Source: Pholis gunnellus | Lineage: Eukaryota; Chordata; Actinopteri; Perciformes; Pholidae | Assembly (NCBI GenBank): GCA_910591455.2 | Contig: OU342817.1 | Span: 1,139,480 to 1,203,479 of the forward strand | Direction of reading: 5' to 3' | DNA length: 64,000 bases | Shown here: piece by piece, positions 37,401 through 48,875 of the stretch | Layout: every line of letters begins with the position of its first letter | Numbering within the stretch: position 1 is the first letter of the stretch | Program-made: the position numbers and the translations under genes | Notes under the pieces: model-generated | What the model was told of the DNA's origin: nothing | The model's input: only the letters and a program-made list of their open reading frames with translations | The model's database searches: none

Positions 37401-39111
37401 CAGGGTCGGTTCAGACTTTAGCATCAACCTGCTGCTCCCAGGAAGTTAGCCACACTTCCATGTTCATCACTAACGACATATGACAGAATACATTCATCAA
37501 CATCTATAAAGGAAGCGTGAGGATTAAGCAGCCGACCAACCAGACAGACCCAGGAGCATGCTGGGTAGTGGAGTAGCCTCAGGTCCTAGCTGGGTTAGCT
37601 TAGCATCCATCTGGGCTCTCCTCCCTCTCCTCTCTGGGGCGGTTTGGTGGCGTTTGGTCCGGCAGGTCTGTCTGGTTGGTCCTCACACTTCATTGTGTTC
37701 TGTCAGCTGTTATTAGTGATGAACAGGGAAACAATAAACACATAAAGACAGAAATGAAGCGAAATACAAGGCAGCTACCGGCACGAACCGCCGTTGCAAA
37801 CACTTGTAGAGTAAAATAAATAGTACTTTAGTAAATGTACACGGTGAAAATACTTCATCCAATATCTGTTTCTTCATATTTCTTTCATCCAGCGTCCTTA
37901 CTTTAAATGGAATTGCAGAAAAAAACCTCACTAAGGAGCAAAATAAACCTCCTTTGTGTTGATAAGAAGTCAGATGTCACAATGTGAAAGCTAAGCGGCG
38001 ACGGTCCGCTTCCTAATCCACATCACAGCACGTCCAGGCCTGCACGCGGTCCACGCATTAAACCTGTCACAGCGCTGCTGACTCGATGCATGCAGTCGTG
38101 CAGTCGCTGGATTATCAGAAAGATGAATTTGTATTCGTGCCCTCGAGGTGGATCCCGTGATACGGGCAGCCGGGAGACGCCTCGTGTTTAACGGCCGCTC
38201 GGCTCCTCTGAGAGGACGAGCAGCAGATCCAGCCTGCAGTCTGCAACAGCTGAACCCCAGAAAACAAGAAAGAAAGAAAACGCAGCAGAAGCTTTGAGGT
38301 CGAGGAAAGCTGACGGATGATAAATGGGTGCAGTTCATTTATGAGATGTGACGGGTGGAGGTTAACAATGACGGGAGATAACGTGTGGTATGTTGTTGAA
38401 TGTTTAAACCAGGCGGCAACCTCCAGTTATGTAAAGTGAAGCCGATGCTTCACGTGTTAAAGCTGCATTCTCTCTAGTGTCCACCAGGGGGCGACTCCTC
38501 TGGTTGTGTAGAAGTCTATGAGAAAATGACTCTACGGGATCTTACACCTACGGAAAGCATCTGTGAGTAGAAACACAGCGTTCACGTTACAGAAACGTCT
38601 GCTTTCATGTTCGGGGATTCTTGCAGCTTTAAGTCACGTTGCATTGCAGCTGAAGCTGAGTCCGGGTGAAACGCGGTGTGAGCTCGGTCCTCATGTTTAT
38701 CACCACCAAACACCGAACAGAGGCTCTGCAGACGGCTCTCTCTGCACCCCGACGGTCCTTCTCTCCGGTGATCGTAGTCCTGCAGGATTAAAGCTCCTCA
38801 AAGCCGTCCGAACAGATCGTCCTCAGCTCTGGACTCAGAAGCAGAGGCTGTCACCACCGACGTCTCCATGACTCAGCTGTTTGATAGACGCCCTGCCCCC
38901 CCCCCCCCCCTCTTCTGGGAGGAAACGAGGAAAGAGGAGTTACAGGAGAGGCTTTATGGAGCTGCTGACCTCCAAGAGTCAACGTTGTGCCGTTTGAACC
39001 GGGAGGCAGAGTGATGGAGGTGATCCGTGTGGTTTGATATTTCAAAGTGGATACTTGCCCTCTGTCTCACCCCAACACACACACACGCACGCACGCACAC
39101 ACGCACGCACG

Positions 39112-39150
<39 letters not shown>

Positions 39151-39891
39151 CTCAATGGCTGACAGGCTTCACATGTATTCCACAAAATGAAACCGGTGTC
39201 CATCGTTATTGAGTCCATTAAATCCAACCGGCTGCTAAAAGAGCGCAGATGAGAGAACAGAATTGATGCTATAGAGATATTCCCTCTTTTGATGATGATG
39301 ATGATGGTGATGATGTTGGTGATGGTGGTGATGATGATGGTGATGGTGATGATGGTGGACAGCGCTGTCTAACGCGTCACTCCAAAATCTGCCACAACGT
39401 GTTCAGCAAATACATTTGAATCGTCATTTAACCCTTTAATCGTGTCAGTCGTCTGTAGATCCAAATCACTGATCTGAGTCGCCACAAAGACACTTCAGAA
39501 TGAGACCAACATGTTGTAATAAACCTTGAATTGTATCCGGGGAAATAAAACATCTTTTGATGAACTAAAAGGTGATTCGGCCTCTATTCATGGTTCCTTT
39601 AGGAACGAATAGATTTGTTTGTTTCTTTGCATGAAAAGTGAAATAAGAGAGATGACCTCAGTGGTGTACTGGACCTGTTAAACCAGGAAGTGACCACAGG
39701 TCCCTCTGCTCCAACGAGAACACCGACTTAATGTCCTCGGCAGATCGAAGGCTCTTCCAACATGGCCGCCCCTCCGCTGCTCAGCGGCTTCAGTAGAAGG
39801 ACGGAGGTGAAGCGTTTACCTGCTGTCGTGTGGCTGACGGAGCCGCTGCTGCTGGTGAAGAGAAGACTGTGAATCATGTGTCTGTTAGAGG

Positions 39892-39936
<45 letters not shown>

Positions 39937-42900
39937 TCTCACTACAGTCTGCACTCTGTGCTTTGCTGTTTCCCTGCAGGGTGAAGGAGAAGAAGCCGAA
40001 GGCCCCGAGGACGCTGATCACTGCTGAAGGACGAGTCCTCAACGTCAACGAGCCCAAGTAAGAACTCAGAGACAGTAACAGTATGTTTACTCTGTGGTAT
40101 TAGTACTTGTACTGCAGTATGTTTACTCTGTGGTATTAGTACTTGTACTGCAGTATGTTTACTCTGTGGTATTAGTACTTGTACTGCAGTAACAGTAGTA
40201 CCAGCTGTGATTGACTGAAGGAAACAATCCGCTCGGCTGCAGCAGCAGAAAACATCCAATAACTTCAACGCTTCAGTGTTGTTTTGGTGAAAAACACAAA
40301 GCGATGAAGAGAACCGTTTCCTCTCTCCGTCCTTCATACCTGAGACCTCCGTCACCTCCTTCCTGGAGGAACAGCTCAGACAGCCCCCCCCCCCAGTCTC
40401 CTCCCTCAGAGGTTGATATCCAGAGCGAGGCCACAGGGTCGAGGCCTTAAAGCACATCTCATGTTGTGATCTGAGGACGTGTATTTGATTCATCTCGTTA
40501 CATCATCAGGTCTGTGATGCTATCTGTTAGTTTAAAGGCTCGTTGTGTTTGTTCCTCTCTTCTACAGGCTGGACTTCTCTCTCACTGAAGATGAAGACAA
40601 CAACACCATTGTGTTAAACCTGGAAGTGTACAGGTACGGAAACAATGGATATGATATAACAGCACAACAGGCTTTATGTTAGAGGTCTCTAACCATATCT
40701 CTGCTCTTCATCAGGTTTATTTGATGAAGTTGTGGCTCATCCAGCTGTGTTCATGTCAAACAGCTGCTTGCTGTACGTAACGGCTAACAGCTGGTTGTTT
40801 CTGTTTAGCTTCATGTCGATGTCGGTTTCTTCTTTATTTGCATTTGATGTAAATGATGGATGATAATAACTCGAGCTGGAAACATCAAACCCGTCGTGTT
40901 GGTTGAAGTTCAGGTGTAGAACGTGTGACAGCGGATTCCTGCAGACCTCACTGCTCCACCTCTTTATCTAAATGACCTCCACCTCTCCCCTCAGACACAT
41001 GGACACCTCCTTGATCGACGTGGACGTCCAGCCGACGTACGCCAGAGTCAAAGTCAAAGGAAAGGTACGCTGTGGAGGTCCTACTGCATCACGTTAGAAC
41101 CTTTTAGGATGAGACTTCTTACTCCTGATGGAGTTTGTACCTTCAATTCTTGAACGCAAAGACAAAACCGCTTCAAGTCTTCACTTTGCTAATAAGTCAT
41201 CCGGTGGAGAATGGAGATGGAATAACTTTTAGTTTTATTTGAACGTGTATTTCTTCAGGAAACGTCCCCAGAGAAAAGAATCGCGTTCATCGTGAATGAC
41301 GCGATGAACGCGATTCACATCCTTCGGTATCGCCGGCGACTATTCACGAATGAACACAGATAGTTCATCGCGTTTGGTGTGAACACACCTTAAGTGTGTT
41401 TAAGTGTGTTCACACCAAACGCGATGAACTATTTGTGAACTATTTGTGTTCATTCGCGGTGCATCGCGCTGGACGCTCCGGAGAGGGGGCGTGGCTTATC
41501 GGCCTGAAGGTTCAGCGGATGGGTGTGTTTGTCTCTTTGTGAAATGCGTGAATTTGTCTTTATCTTCGTTCCAATGCCGCTCCAACACGATGTGCATCCG
41601 TCCACTTATATTTGAATATATATGGAATCATGCTCTAAATGAACTATTAACACACTAAATAATTCAATATGTGGTGAAACAAAAACTGTACTTTTGGCTA
41701 AAACTCCTTCGTCTACCTTTTGTAGTGTCACTCTCTGCTTCCTCACATATTCACGTGTCAGCAGTATTAGCAGTGACTGGTGTTTGGGGGGGGGGGGGGG
41801 GCAGAGAGAAGTGTGATGGATGACGAGTCAGACTTAGAGCAAATAAACGGCTGCGAGAAGCTGCTGAGTCATCAGACGTGTTTCTGACACGTTCATGGAG
41901 GGAGTTTATTACACCTGCTGCCAAGTCATTTGTTTTATTTTTACCCCAAAATGTCAGCTGTCCAGCAGGGCGAGAGGGCCGCTCTGTGTTTCTTTAAGCC
42001 TGGTGACTCCAAGAACTGAGCAGCTGAAGATGAACCGGCTTCCTGTCACAAGTGGAACGATTCAGTGTCGGCAGGAGTGGAGTTAGTGTTTGTTTGGTGT
42101 CAGGTGTTGGTTTCCCGCTCTGCGTGAGTCTGACTGAGTCTCAGTCCTGCATGTCGTGACCACACAACTCTGTAGGTTCTCCACCAACACTGTGTGTCCG
42201 CACAAAGACGGAAACCAGCCCTGAATCACCTTTGTGCTGTTCGTCTCTGTTTACAGTCTCGTCTCACCTTTTACAGCGACAGCATGGAGGGAAAGCGGCC
42301 TCGTGTGTCTCGCGTTAAACGTAATCTTGTCCTCATCGTGTCGCCTGCTGCTGGCTCTTGAGAGCTACAGAGGAAACGGCGTACGCGTTGTTCGTGTGCG
42401 TGCTCGTCTGTTATACGTCTGACCCCAGTCAGTCCGCACACACACACGTGTGTGGAGAATTTGAATCCCACAAACGGACCTCAGAGACCGTTAAAGCCGG
42501 ATTAAACCGGTATTCAGCCGCACATTAATCCAACAGGTGTGATCGTTTCTTTTGGAGTCCTGAGTGGCTCCACTTCAGGCTGCTAGCGTAGGATGTTTTA
42601 TGCCAGCGGCTCAGCCTGACGCAGTCATACATCAACTCAGGCCTTAAAGTTCCTCCTGAATATGAAGTCATTTAGAGGGGGGGGGGGGCTCATCCTCCTC
42701 CTCCTCCTCCTCCTCCTCCTCCTCCTCCTCCTCCTCCTCCTCCTGCTGTTAGCCCGGTTTCCCCCAGATTCACTCTCATAATCTAATGGAAGTAGATGAT
42801 AGAATGAATCTTTTGAATGCACATTACTCGTCCCGCGTGGATCGTTAGGATTCGCTCCGGTGATTGATGGACGCCGTTTCTCAGTCGGAGCTATTCTCGT

Positions 42901-45900
42901 CTCTCTCTGCACGACTTTTCTGGAAAGTGTTCCTAAAAAAAAAAAGACCTCGCTGATGATTAAAGCCGTCTGACACACTGTGCCGGATCAGCGCATTAAT
43001 CTCGCTAATTAAAGTTGTGAATAATTTACTCTGCAGATCTTTCAGATGGTCCTGCCGGCCGAAGTGAAGCCCGACAGCTCGACGGCTCAGAGGTCCCAAA
43101 CCACGGGACACCTGGTCCTCACCATGCCCAGAGTACGTACAACTACAGCTGCACGGCTGTACGGCTGCACACGCTGCACGGCTGCACAGCTGCACAGCTG
43201 CACAGTTGCACAGCTGCACAGCTGCACAGCTGCACAGCTGCACAGCTGCTCAGCTGCACACGCTGCACGGCTGCACAGCTGCACAGCTGCACGGCTGCAC
43301 GGCTGCACGGCTGCACACAACGTTCAGCTAGTGCAGTTTGTTTGAATGCAAACTGAACTTTAAGCCACACTTGCAGCATGAATTTAAAGATGGTGATGTC
43401 TGGTGCTCCGGTTGTATATCTTACGAAAAGTTATTTTCCTAAAAAACACAAGCGATCAGCACTACTTCGAAAGGTTAAGATAATAGGAAGTTGTGTTGAT
43501 CGTGTTGGTCTCTGAGCACCAGAGTCCGTCTAGAAAACCTCTCAAAGCAGCCAGATCACCTTCAGTTCAGGCCCCGAGGTTAAAACACAGCAACCAGCCT
43601 GGTTTGAGTCCAGTTTGGGGACATTTGTGGCATCTGTCCCTCAATTCCTGTCCAACAGCATCCTGTAAGGGGACGTAGTGAAGACTTGATGATTTTCTTT
43701 GAAGCAAAACGTTAAAGATCTCATTAACGTTACATTTCAGATCAGCTCATGAACTTCAGGCTGTTGCTGGTTTTCTTGTGATTGTTTTGTTCCCTCCAGC
43801 GAGAACGGGCCCGTTGGTGCTCTGAGGTTTAATGAAGGAACTATTTATGGCGTCAATAAAGAGACTCCGGTGCTGCTGCTGCAGAGTCAGAGCTGCTGCC
43901 GTTAATCCTCCACACGGCCTCCGACACGAGCGAACGGCGAACGGCTCACAGGTCAACGTTTGAGAGCAGAGACTGAAGAACAACGTTTCCTCCTCTGATG
44001 TGTCTGTTCAGGCTGAAGGTGAAATCAAAGTGACGAAGACCGTCTCACGTCCGCCCGGAGGAAGTCAAACCCGACGCGGCGGTGGCGGCGGTGGCGGCGG
44101 TGGCGGCGGTGGCGGCGGTGGCGGCGGTGGCGGCGGCGGCGGCGGCGGCAGCTCGCCTTGGGACAGTAAACGGTAAAGACAAACCTCATAACGTGTGGAC
44201 AGGAAGGACAATTAACACGTTGACTTCATCAACCCTCATGCACAGCTTCCTCATCTCAGCCTGTAATGATGTGAGTCAAGGCTCTCGTCTCATATGGTTT
44301 CTTTTAGTCCTCATTTTACCGTCTTTATTCTATTATAATACAGCGAGCATTTATACAAAAATATCTATTCTAACAACAAAAACAATGAAGGTAAAGACTT
44401 GAACCTAACATAAGATACGTCTTCCCACGAAACAGTCTGAAGTTAAACTGTTTCTGGTGATTATATAAGTTTTATGAGGAGATAAAACAGTAAGTTTGTG
44501 ATATTATTGAGGCATAAAGAGCGACCGGCAGACAGCCGGGTGTGTGTGTGTCGGTCTCTGGTTTAGCCGAGCCGCTGGTCTTTGTTTGGCCTTGAGTTGA
44601 ATGTTCTTACATTAAGTCCTCCGGCTCATCGGGTCCCTGTTGTCCTAATTACAGATGCTGTTGTATATTCAACGCTCTGCATGAATATCTGTGCATCGGC
44701 CGATGCGCTCTGAACGCTGATGACCTCGACCAGAGCTGATCCTCACGCTCAGCTTCAGGCTCTCGCTGCTGTGATTGATTTTCTTTTGGGGGGGACGAGG
44801 CTTCATATCTATTCTTGAATGTGACCCGTATCCCAGTGAGGGAGCTGGGTCCCACTATGGGATGTACGGGGTAATTCTGCTTCAAACAACATTTCAACAA
44901 GACAACAACGTAATAGCTGCATTCAGGTCCTGGTCCTCTTGTCTGTGTGGTTAAAGAAAAGCACTAAACCTGATCCGATCGGAGTCGCACAAAGGAGGAA
45001 AAGGAGGATAAGCGATAAGAAGGTGACCTCATTGGACCAAACCAGTGTGTCTGAGTGTCGTCCAGACGTTCATGGTTCTCAGATGATGTACCCTAAAAGC
45101 TTCATGAACATAATAAACAGCCACAAGAAAACACAAAAGTTTATTGATCACAAATGAATTATCCCTCCACGCAACGCAGACGGGCGAGGTGATTGTTGTT
45201 GAAGAAGAGTTCAGTCCCGTTGCTCTTCTTCGCTCCTGCGGGTGCGTTTTAATGGTTGAAGCTGCTCGGTCCTGCAGGACGTCGTTTACTGTGAGATTTA
45301 ATGACTCAACACGATGGAATATTTACAGCTCAGAGCAGCTTCACCTCTCGGCGACACGACATCAGTCCACAGAGCTCTGCTCCGTGTCCTCGCCTGGAGA
45401 CGGGCTCTTCACCACGCTATCATCATCATCATCATCGTCATCATTACCATTTCATGAGGCAGGAGCCGCTTCTCGTCCTTCAGACCATCAAACACAGCGA
45501 ATAGCCACCGGTTCAATCCTCACTAACCTCAAATTAAACACACGGAGACGAACGCTACGCTGCTCTCTGCTCCGCGGCGAGGTGACGGGTGAGTTGTTGC
45601 ATCGTTTGGACGTGATTAAGAGCGACCTCTGACCTCTGACCCCTGACCCCAGGCTCACCAACATGATGTTCTATATGCAGCTTCTGGATCTGAGGGCCTT
45701 GATCGCGGTCTAACATGTATTTACTTGATGACACGAGGCAGGGCAGTGTGTGTGAGCTGGATCATGAAATATAAAACGAAACGTGTCCTGAGAGGATGTC
45801 TCATGAGGTCAGAGGTCAGAGGTCAACTGTATATAGTTCCTGCAGAACTTAAAACTGTTATTTTTGTCAATAAATCTGTTTTATTTAGTCCTCCGTCATC

Positions 45901-48496
45901 CTGTCCTCCCGTCCTCCGTCGTCCTGTCCTCTGTCTTCCCGTCCATCAGACGTTCATCATGAGACCTGCTCTGGGAGAATAAGTAGCCCTGAACGCATCA
46001 TTTCAACGGGGAACTGAGAGGTTTTAGGAGTTAAGACACAGAGGGGTGAAGCTTCTCAGAGATGGAGCTACATTTGTTTGTTTTTTAGATTCCAGTATTT
46101 TGAACTGAGGATATCTCAATGGAGCCACCTTAAGGTCAACAGAGGTCAACTACAGAGATACATAATTCAGAATGTTGGAGAATAAAACGTCTCTGTAGTC
46201 ACCCAATGATTTAATCTACTTTAAAAGGTCGATGTGTAATTAAAGGGAACATATCAGTGATTTAGTTAGTTTAGTGTGTAATCCAATGATTTCCAGCACA
46301 GAGTCAATGAACACATTTCTCCATCAGTTCTGAAGCCAAATACCCGATTCCGTCTCCAATGTGAAGATTCTTCTGCTCTCGGTTATATAACACAGTGATC
46401 TGAATATCTTTGGGTTTCGGACTGTTGGTCGGACAAAACAGAACAAAACAAGATTTATTTGACTATTAACTGACATTTTATTAACCAGCTGATAATCGGT
46501 GAATCGTACGTTGACATTGAAAGGAATCCAGCAGCTGTTGAGACCTCCTCGTCGTGTCCTGAATGTTCTTTCTTGTCTTTAAGCTGCAGCAGCAGTTAAA
46601 ACGCTGTTTCACTCAACGTATCCATCACTAAGAATAGACGCTGGCTTCCTCCTCTAGCAGCAGGTGATGTCACTTTCACACTTTTCTCCCGCCGAGCCGG
46701 TAATGCTGCTGCAGAGGGACTCTCACCGCGCTGACCGGAGAGCTGCCGGAGGTCCGCGCTCGTCCTCCGGCAGCTTTATTCCCCTCTCAATAAACAAAGT
46801 GTCAGGAAGCTCCGAGTAATGAAGCGGCTCCTCCCCGCTGCCGCTCTGCAGGAGAGGACTTTATAATTGCCTTCGCTCTTTCCTGGAAAATCAGCACATT
46901 TCATTAATATCGTCTCACCTCTGGAGACTGAAAGCTGACGCTCAGTTACACTCCGGGCCGGTTTAAAGATGTTGTGATTCTCCATCGTATGATGTCGTTA
47001 GATACTCGGGAGAGTCCGTCAGGTAAACATGGAATAGCGTCCACATATTCCTTTAAATAGCTTCAGGTGCTGCTTCGTGCTCTGTAATTACTGTGGTTTG
47101 GTTTATTTCTTTAATTAGACACTGTGTACGCTTCGTCTCCTTCATGCTCACGGATCTCTTCATCACTAAAACCTCTTTGCACACCTTAAAACCAGCATGT
47201 AGTTTCACTAGAAGTGTGTTTTCACCATTGATGTATGAGGAGTTCTGGTTACAGCCACGTGTTCCTGCTCGGAAGTTGATGCACCTAAAGAAACAGCTGA
47301 GTCACAGACGGCTCTTTCAAAATGTAATCCTACGTGGTGAAGGTTTTTTTTTTTGGGGCCCTGTGATATCGACGATGAATCTCGATGACTGTCGTGAACG
47401 CCACGTCTTAGGTTTTTAACGGAAATGTATGGAAGCCCATTACCGCCAGCAAAATAAAATAAAAAAATCCACCCAAAAAATAAATAATATATATATCCAC
47501 CCAGAATTTTTTTTTTTTTTTTTTTGTAGCCGGAAAAAAGTATAAAAAAAAAAAAAAAAAAAGATTATGATGGTTGTTTTTTTTTGCTAGCAAAAGAGAT
47601 TAGAAGTGTGCATGCGCTTCAGTGACGATCTCCTCACAGGTCCCTTCATCCCCTCGCCAGTCTTTCCATGAAAACGACATGCAATTGTCGGGGTCGTTTG
47701 ATTTGTGTTTTTTTATACCGAGGCCACGGAAATACTTGCTTCTGATTGGCTGGCAGGTAAACATGGAGATGAAACGCCGGTCAGACGTTTTAATCTCTGC
47801 TCGACATCAACGCTCTGGTTTCCTGGTGGAGTTTACTCGTAAACAGATTCAGCATCAACGTTGGAAATTATGGAAGAAGTTCAAGTAAAAAAGTAGGAAT
47901 ACCACAGTGTAGAAATACTCTTTTACAAAAGCCCTGCAAGTCCTGCAAGCTTTCTTAAAAGTATAAAAGTATTAGCATTTAAATATACGTAAAGTAAAAG
48001 TACCCATTACTGTATATGGGGAACGGCCCATTTTCCGAATCATTCAATCAATGGATTCAAACTTTCATTTGTACCTTTAATACAGAATGATGACTGACGA
48101 GACGGAAAATAAGACGGAAAAGACAAAATTATATTTTAGTTTGAAGATATAAGAACTGCTGCATGAGGATAAGTTTCACTGATACACAGTCTCTGTACAG
48201 ACGACTTCCATCCAGACGCGTGCCGAGTCATTTTGCTTCCTTAAGTCTTGAAAGAAGAAGACGAAGCCGTCGTCGTCTCTAACTTTAGTCTTCCCTGATG
48301 TCTGAACAGAAGACCTGGGAGGCTGGAGGTGGACCCCGGCAAGCACGCGGCCGTAGACTTCGCCAACATCGTGCGACGCCAGAGCGCCGAAGAAGGACCG
48401 CTGGAGGCGTCCAGGACGGCTCCGCCCACCGCCGCCGGTCACTGCAGCTTCTCTGACGGGTTCGTGGACGACCCCGACGTCCCCCCGCTGGTATAA
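33362..48496 (+). CDS. dnaaf11: Dynein axonemal assembly factor 11 (LRRC6), LRR and CS-domain protein
   Basis: Twelve coding exons join in phase: 33362-33371, 33981-34148, 34247-34324, 34486-34658, 34891-35096, 35877-36053, 39980-40057, 40568-40633, 40995-41064, 43037-43132, 44012-44172 and 48310-48496. They give 489 residues; human has about 466. Leucine-rich repeats and their cap occupy about 20-150 ([48 protein letters not shown]). A charged coiled region follows with GRWYTDINA and [11 protein letters not shown]. The CS/p23-like domain (about 297-375) contains [20 protein letters not shown] and [10 protein letters not shown], nearly identical to human. The C-terminus keeps LEVDPGKH and ends DDPDVPPLV. 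The protein helps preassemble axonemal dynein arms in the cytoplasm of ciliated cells; human loss causes primary ciliary dyskinesia. Exon 1 is only ten coding bases. Oddities are an ENQ repeat in exon 6 and 24 glycines in exon 11. Confidence 0.95.
33530..33690. repeat. TTTGTAGTC-type repeat plus (TA)n in dnaaf11 intron 1
   Basis: Degenerate copies of the CTCTTTGTAGTC theme at 33535-33635, followed by interrupted (TA)n to 33680. Confidence 0.75.
34378..34472. repeat. (GT)n/(GCGT)n microsatellite in dnaaf11 intron 3
   Basis: Compound GT and GCGT tract ending about 15 bp before the exon 4 acceptor, so it forms part of the region normally holding the polypyrimidine tract and branch point. Confidence 0.93.
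35905..35925 (+). repeat. dnaaf11: In-frame 9-bp coding repeat in dnaaf11 exon 6
   Basis: GAGAACCAG is repeated four times in frame within about 35890-35930, encoding [12 protein letters not shown] in the acidic linker before the FTPESRLEA motif. Confidence 0.85.
36449..36905 (+). repeat. Interspersed repeat R1, copy E (longest), with CTCF-like motif
   Basis: The most complete copy, from AGACTGTAGATAAGAAGAG through GCCATCTTGG, AGACCTGTCAATCACTG and CCCCGCCCCTAAAGCATCCC to the CTCF-like end (CGCCCCCTGGTGG, 36854-36866). It lies in dnaaf11 intron 6. Confidence 0.92.
37458..37728. mobile_element. Fold-back (MITE-like) element in dnaaf11 intron 6
   Basis: Long imperfect inverted repeat. The left arm, 37458-37550, contains TGTTCATCACTAA, TGACAGAATACA and GACCAACCAGACAGACC. 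The right arm, 37665-37728, carries the exact reverse complements GGTCTGTCTGGTTGGTC and TTAGTGATGAACA. About 115 bp lie between. No coding capacity; target-site duplication not identified. Confidence 0.65.
38440..38535 (-). repeat. Interspersed repeat R1, copy F (minus, end fragment), with CTCF-like motif
   Basis: Only the terminal ~95 bp remain: CACGTGTTAAAGCTGCATTC, then CCACCAGGGGGCG (38481-38493), then AAGTCTATGAGAAAATGAC. The CTCF-like end survives although most of the element is lost. Confidence 0.88.
40081..40198. repeat. 39-bp tandem repeat in dnaaf11 intron 7
   Basis: Three near-perfect copies of a unit containing GTATGTTTACTCTGTGGTAT and TAGTACTTGTACTGCA. Confidence 0.92.
41278..41455. 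mobile_element. Twin-hairpin MITE-like element in dnaaf11 intron 9
   Basis: Two adjacent hairpins. The first has 15-bp perfect arms (GAATCGCGTTCATCG, 41278-41292, against 41302-41316). The second has arms of about 31 bp (TAGTTCATCGCGTTTGGTGT at 41361 onward against 41401-41431), extended outward by the CGAATGAACACA / TGTGTTCATTCG pair. Both share TTCATCGCG. Confidence 0.7.
41456..43036 (+). other. dnaaf11: Remainder of dnaaf11 intron 9
   Basis: No exon is seen. Contains poly(G) at 41787-41802 and (CCT)n at 42696-42742 preceded by nine G. Confidence 0.55.
43146..43320. repeat. 9-bp tandem repeat in dnaaf11 intron 10
   Basis: About 19 copies of GCTGCACAG / GCTGCACGG start 14 bp after the exon 10 donor. 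Because the unit is a multiple of 3 without stops, several frames on both strands are open; they encode only periodic cysteine-rich or [12 protein letters not shown] peptides. Confidence 0.93.
44078..44149 (+). repeat. dnaaf11: Polyglycine-coding GGC/GGT microsatellite in dnaaf11 exon 11
   Basis: Seventy-two bases encode 24 consecutive glycines between SQTRR and SSPWDSKR. The DNA is (GGCGGTGGC)n ending in pure GGC. The human protein has no such tract here, so it is a lineage-specific expansion between the CS domain and the conserved C-terminus. Confidence 0.92.
44173..48309 (+). other. dnaaf11: dnaaf11 intron 11
   Basis: About 4.1 kb without a recognisable exon. Contents: short CCTCCGTC-type repeats at 45890-45945; T-run and A-run pair at 47507-47561; and an AGTAAAAGTACC repeat relic at 47885-48012. 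Confidence 0.6.
47885..48012. repeat. AGTAAAAGTAC-family repeat relic
   Basis: Contains GTAGAAATACTCTTTTAC and AAAGTAAAAGTACCCATTAC. The same family is at 50395-50560 and 54290-54500. Confidence 0.6.
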
Positions 48497-48875
48497 GACT
48501 CGTCTGTTCTCTCAGCCTTTTGTTTGTGAGGTTCTTCAAACCCGTAGCCTTTCAAGTTCAGTGGTAAGTAGGCTGCCTTCACCACAGCAACCGAGTTCAG
48601 CAATGTTCAAACTCCCGAGAGGAGAAAGAGTTCTAGAGACGCTACCAAACCTCCAAACCACGGACGATGTTTCCCAGCGTTTAGCTTCCACTGATTTCCC
48701 ATCTTAGAAAATGTATTTACTGATAACCAGCTCCGGAAAATATTGCAACCTCCATTCAAAGAAACTGTAAATATCAATGTTGCCTCCTGGGATCTTGTTT
48801 ATGTGTTTATCTCACGTGTATAGTGAGTTATTGTTGTGGAACAATATCCTTAATAAATTAAAGATGGACTGGAGA
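48497..48875 (+). other. dnaaf11: Probable dnaaf11 3' UTR
   Basis: An AATAAA-containing string (TTAATAAATTAAAG, near 48850) about 355 bp after the stop is the first good polyadenylation signal. Confidence 0.45.

Larger units (their letters stand above)
36906..39979 (+). other. dnaaf11: Remainder of dnaaf11 intron 6
   Basis: No exon is seen. Besides the elements listed separately it contains a poly(C) run at 38896-38910, (CA)n/(CG) at 39074-39146, a GATGATG/GGTGAT tract at 39290-39357 and (TA)n at 39895-39932, which ends about 45 bp before exon 7. Confidence 0.6.

Noticed and set aside
42881..43379. Cysteine-rich frames (CAAVQLCS repeats) on the minus strand and their plus-strand partner
   Set aside because: Generated by the 9-bp GCTGCACAG array in dnaaf11 intron 10.
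48176..48539. Minus-strand frames over the last dnaaf11 exon
   Set aside because: The plus strand encodes the conserved LEVDPGKH...DDPDVPPLV tail, so these are shadows.
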